Below are positions 7,501-8,668 of a stretch of DNA of 8,668 bases, piece after piece. Position numbers and translations under genes: made by a program. Numbering within the stretch: position 1 is the stretch's first letter; every line of letters starts with the position of its first letter. The DNA is from Acidobacteriota bacterium (GTDB lineage Bacteria; Acidobacteriota; Thermoanaerobaculia; Multivoradales; JAHZIX01): contig JAGQSE010000719.1 of the NCBI GenBank assembly GCA_020439725.1, positions 1 to 8,668 of the forward strand, written 5' to 3'. The notes beneath the pieces are model-generated. The model saw only the letters and a list, made by a program, of their open reading frames with translations. It ran no database searches and was not told the DNA's origin.

Positions 7501-8322
7501 CCCCTCGTCATGACCGCCCGCGGGGTCGCTTCGAGCTTGAGGATCTCTCCGCTCGAGGACCCGCCGACCCGCGACCCCGAAGAAGCCGGACCGCCAGCTC
7601 CCTGGACGCCGGTCGAAGCCCTTCGCCTCGACCCCGGGACTCGCTTCGAGCTGGCGTCGGCCCCCGGCGCCGCGTCCGTCGAGCTACGGGTCGGCATCTC
7701 GAGTGCCTTCGACCTGTCCGTGCCGGTCTCCGACGGTTTCGTGGTCGCGGGGCGCGAAGTGGACCTCTCCGGCCCGAGCTACTCGAGCCTCGATGCTGCA
7801 TCCTTCGAGCTGCGCGGTGTTCCGCGTGCGGGCGAGCTCTTCGCCAGGGTCTTCGGCAGCTCGAAGGGTCTCGAGCTCATCGCGGAGCTGGTCGGCCCCG
7901 AGGGCGCTCCGGGACCCCAGGCCCTGTCGGACGGCCGCGTGGAGATTCGCGAGCTCGACCTGAGCCGGATCACGAATCGGGGGCCGGTCTCGTCCCTGGT
8001 CGGCGGAGGTCGTCTCACCTACGCCGGCCGGCCCGATGGGGCGGGGCTCGTTCTGGGACCGAAGGACGTCGTCGAGCTCGGAGAGCTGAGCGGCTTCGTC
8101 CTTTCCGGCATCGATCTGACGGGTCCGGAAGGCGGGCTTCATCTGACGTTGGCGGGGACGGCGGGTCATCTGCGCACCGGTCCTCCCGGGCAGCTCTCGG
8201 ATCGTCGTCTGACGGCTCTCGAACGCTGGTCTCCCATGGCTATCTTCGCCGCGGTCGCTGCCTGGCTGGTTCTCTGGGTACCGCTCCTGGCCCGATCCGA
8301 TCGCCTCTGGCGAAGGACCTGA
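4510..8322 (+). CDS. Membrane-anchored tandem protease: C25 (gingipain)-like + CHAT + two-span outer domain
   Basis: A 1270-residue protein. The GTG at 4510 is 2 bases after the previous stop and lacks a clear ribosome binding site; GTG 4549 is an alternative and neither affects a domain. Residues ~60-472 look like a gingipain/C25-type (clan CD) domain: YYLLLVGDP (142-150), His266 in LALCHGR, Cys322 in FFFACFGAG, GHVDRGW, and the closing FVLLGDPAVTL (461-471). An Arg/Ser/Gly linker (472-503) leads to a CHAT domain (~590-855) with WVPWELL (623-629), His723 in WHFRGHG and Cys766 in FLNACHAG. Both catalytic pairs look intact. A Gly/Pro-rich linker (856-900) precedes a membrane segment (~903-926), a beta-rich domain (~927-1240) of no known family, and a second membrane segment (1242-1261) with an Arg-rich end. 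Flanking Arg (RR at 901-902; R1262, R1265, R1268-1269) predicts both termini inside and the 927-1240 domain outside. I infer that the outer domain senses a signal and controls the inner proteases. Confidence 0.9.
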   Translation: MGPRKTRSSPGEPVEPSEPVGIPEAEELAELRRRLDDGLSLGQLEELRFSAAEPSSSGRLPRLELPDRLDAWSLREAGWGVIFPTARCDELRAELRPLLDRRRRQAKGLYRELSFGPEDSITGFLEQQAVVPGTVDPRVLPYYLLLVGDPTELPFELQYRLATAYAVGRLTFDREADYRLYAEAVLEAEDRPPARSPRAAMVAVQNGDSATAHLYRHLALPLRGQWPGKDNGWDLESWDGARAHKEQVRRLLGGDSTPDLLLALCHGRRLEFEDPDLRAQQGALVCQGRREAGADASASVFAAEDLAPDARLDGLVAFFFACFGAGTPVEDGFAHRRQGVAASTVVRPDVLAPEPFIAALPQAMLRQGALAVVGHVDRGWTLSFSWPTSVGAVGSASTLRSCLENLLDGDPIGHALRPLWRRATGLASVFLEGYERQHRGETIDEGRHLQHWVAYNDARNFVLLGDPAVTLPGSGGRHRSRRSGSGRGSRSPADTGGSEPTSVKTVISPGVPDLLLQVEMRTSGTSSWLRYQATARDETLGLAHKEFNGAKLPERPQEVLEDLGRIVERMPHGTGEAELSAVAQLESLGARLCEDLIPEELRHRLWQLRHRVSSLEIVSDETWVPWELLRLEGPAPEGASFLGEAFALTRWLPGFTGASHLPLRRLAWIQPADVAGGSTAAERGSLDSLASAGVETVTVSAASPVLVRAFEQDEFDAWHFRGHGLVQERSMGRWQIALDAKTRLSSHQIRGRRFRDKRPLVFLNACHAGAGDRSFAGLGGFARECVRSGAGVFIGPAWAVPEDRAAVFAAAFYRRFVREGRHLGQAVLGARHELRDHFPGDPTWLAYVVYGLPLASRGGHRSDPVDEDKDGKPPGPEGGGGKGGGHIHPGPERPSPPGPFRRWLWSAVVALVSSSLGVATMGVVPVATPIELEVTVNRVVLTVGGEGLQKVLDVLPPATSLAVTTFSRLELPPSETDVAEEIEGRSHQAGAPVEVSGPLVMTARGVASSLRISPLEDPPTRDPEEAGPPAPWTPVEALRLDPGTRFELASAPGAASVELRVGISSAFDLSVPVSDGFVVAGREVDLSGPSYSSLDAASFELRGVPRAGELFARVFGSSKGLELIAELVGPEGAPGPQALSDGRVEIRELDLSRITNRGPVSSLVGGGRLTYAGRPDGAGLVLGPKDVVELGELSGFVLSGIDLTGPEGGLHLTLAGTAGHLRTGPPGQLSDRRLTALERWSPMAIFAAVAAWLVLWVPLLARSDRLWRRT

Positions 8323-8419
8323 ACGCTCACTTCCTCTTGATTCCGATCAACGCCAAGGCCCGTCTCTCCGCACCGAAGGGGCAGCGAAGCGACGGGCCGT
8401 GGCGTCGATGCGGGTGGGC
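8323..8419. other. 97-base convergent intergenic gap
   Basis: This gap lies between the stop of the tandem-protease gene and the stop of the minus-strand gene. I see no coding frame in it; its only recognisable structure is the inverted repeat at 8357-8398. Two genes ending toward each other usually share termination here. Confidence 0.7.
8357..8398. terminator. Inverted repeat, possible bidirectional terminator
   Basis: GGCCCGTC (8357-8364) is matched by its exact complement GACGGGCC (8391-8398), with a 26-base interval. Two more pairs are possible inside after one mismatch (8366-8367 with 8388-8389). The position between convergent stops suits a shared terminator. Against it, the loop is long and neither side has a T-run, so it is not a canonical intrinsic terminator. 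Confidence 0.35.
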
Positions 8420-8668
8420 TCAGTGAGCCGTGACCTCGATCCGGAAGGCGGTGTCCTCCGGGTTGGGGATCGGGCCGAGCTCGACCTTCTGGATTCGAGC
8501 GACGTATTCACCGGTGGACGGGAGGGTGACGTCCGAGACGAGGTCGGTCTGAGTCAGGATCCCCTGGAACGCCACCTGCTGGTCGGGGCCGAGGATCGTC
8601 AACCCCAAAACCAGGTTGCCGGACGCCCGGGAGAGCTTGAGCCCGACGGACCTCGCCGCCTGGCCGTC
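8420..8668 (-). CDS. C-terminal fragment of a convergent gene, PPC-like beta-sandwich tail
   Basis: The minus-strand frame is open from the right edge to a TGA at 8422-8420, giving 82 visible residues; the start lies outside the window. An internal TTG at 8608 is unlikely to be the real start because the frame and its beta-strand pattern continue upstream of it (KLSRASGNLVLGLTILGPD). The visible part alternates hydrophobic strands and turns (LVLGLTILGPDQQ, DVTLPSTGEYVARIQKV, closing FRIEVTAH). The 'polar turn, GEYVARI, final strand' pattern resembles the end of pre-peptidase C-terminal (PPC) domains, which are extracytoplasmic beta-sandwiches. It may be a secreted protein or protease tail, but the catalytic part, if any, is not in the window. 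Being convergent, it belongs to a different transcript from the CHAT cassette. Confidence 0.65.
   Translation of the reverse strand, partial: DGQAARSVGLKLSRASGNLVLGLTILGPDQQVAFQGILTQTDLVSDVTLPSTGEYVARIQKVELGPIPNPEDTAFRIEVTAH

Noticed and set aside
3..8668. Very frequent CTCGAG hexamers across the window, considered as a recognition motif or repeat
   Set aside because: They mostly fall on Leu-Glu codon pairs (ctc gag) or nearby frames in Leu/Glu-rich proteins, so codon bias explains them. There is no regular spacing or orientation bias.
3..8668. CRISPR array, tRNA, rRNA, insertion sequence or attachment site
   Set aside because: No regularly spaced repeats, transposase motifs, terminal inverted repeats or RNA-gene signatures were seen on either strand.

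Overview
This is a GC-rich window of nearly continuous coding sequence from a bacterium with a Gram-negative-type envelope. A predicted lipoprotein and two other proteins with membrane segments imply an inner membrane facing a periplasm. The GC-rich, ctc/gag/cgc-heavy codon use and the TPR-CHAT lineup would suit Acidobacteriota (Thermoanaerobaculia-like), Myxococcota or a similar high-GC phylum. No marker gene fixes the taxon. I see no RNA gene, insertion sequence, CRISPR array or attachment site.

Layout: four plus-strand genes form one likely transcription unit. (1) Bases 3-986 encode a single-pass membrane protein, open at the left edge, with a cytoplasmic domain and an extracytoplasmic beta-rich domain. 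(2) Bases 1035-4124 encode a 1029-residue predicted lipoprotein: a PPC-like beta domain, about nine TPRs, and a CHAT (caspase-like) protease domain with an intact His871/Cys919 pair. (3) Bases 4121-4507 encode a 128-residue hydrophilic, probably disordered protein whose GTG start overlaps the stop of gene 2 by four bases. (4) Bases 4510-8322 encode a 1270-residue protein starting 2 bases later. It carries a gingipain (C25)-like domain, then a CHAT domain, then two membrane segments that enclose a ~315-residue extracytoplasmic domain of no family I recognise. Beyond a 97-base gap with an inverted repeat, the 3' end of a convergent minus-strand gene (8420-8668) encodes a PPC-like beta-sandwich tail.

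How the genes may work together (inference): the cassette places three caspase/gingipain-superfamily (clan CD) protease modules on both sides of the inner membrane. One sits outside as a TPR-CHAT lipoprotein. Two are fused in tandem inside, connected through two membrane spans to an external domain. Gene 1 also spans the membrane and resembles regulators with anti-sigma-like layout. The small disordered protein, translationally coupled between the two proteases, is a natural candidate for a substrate or adaptor. This looks like an envelope-spanning proteolytic signalling or defence system. The general class (CHAT/caspase-like conflict and signalling systems) is known; I do not recognise this particular combination.
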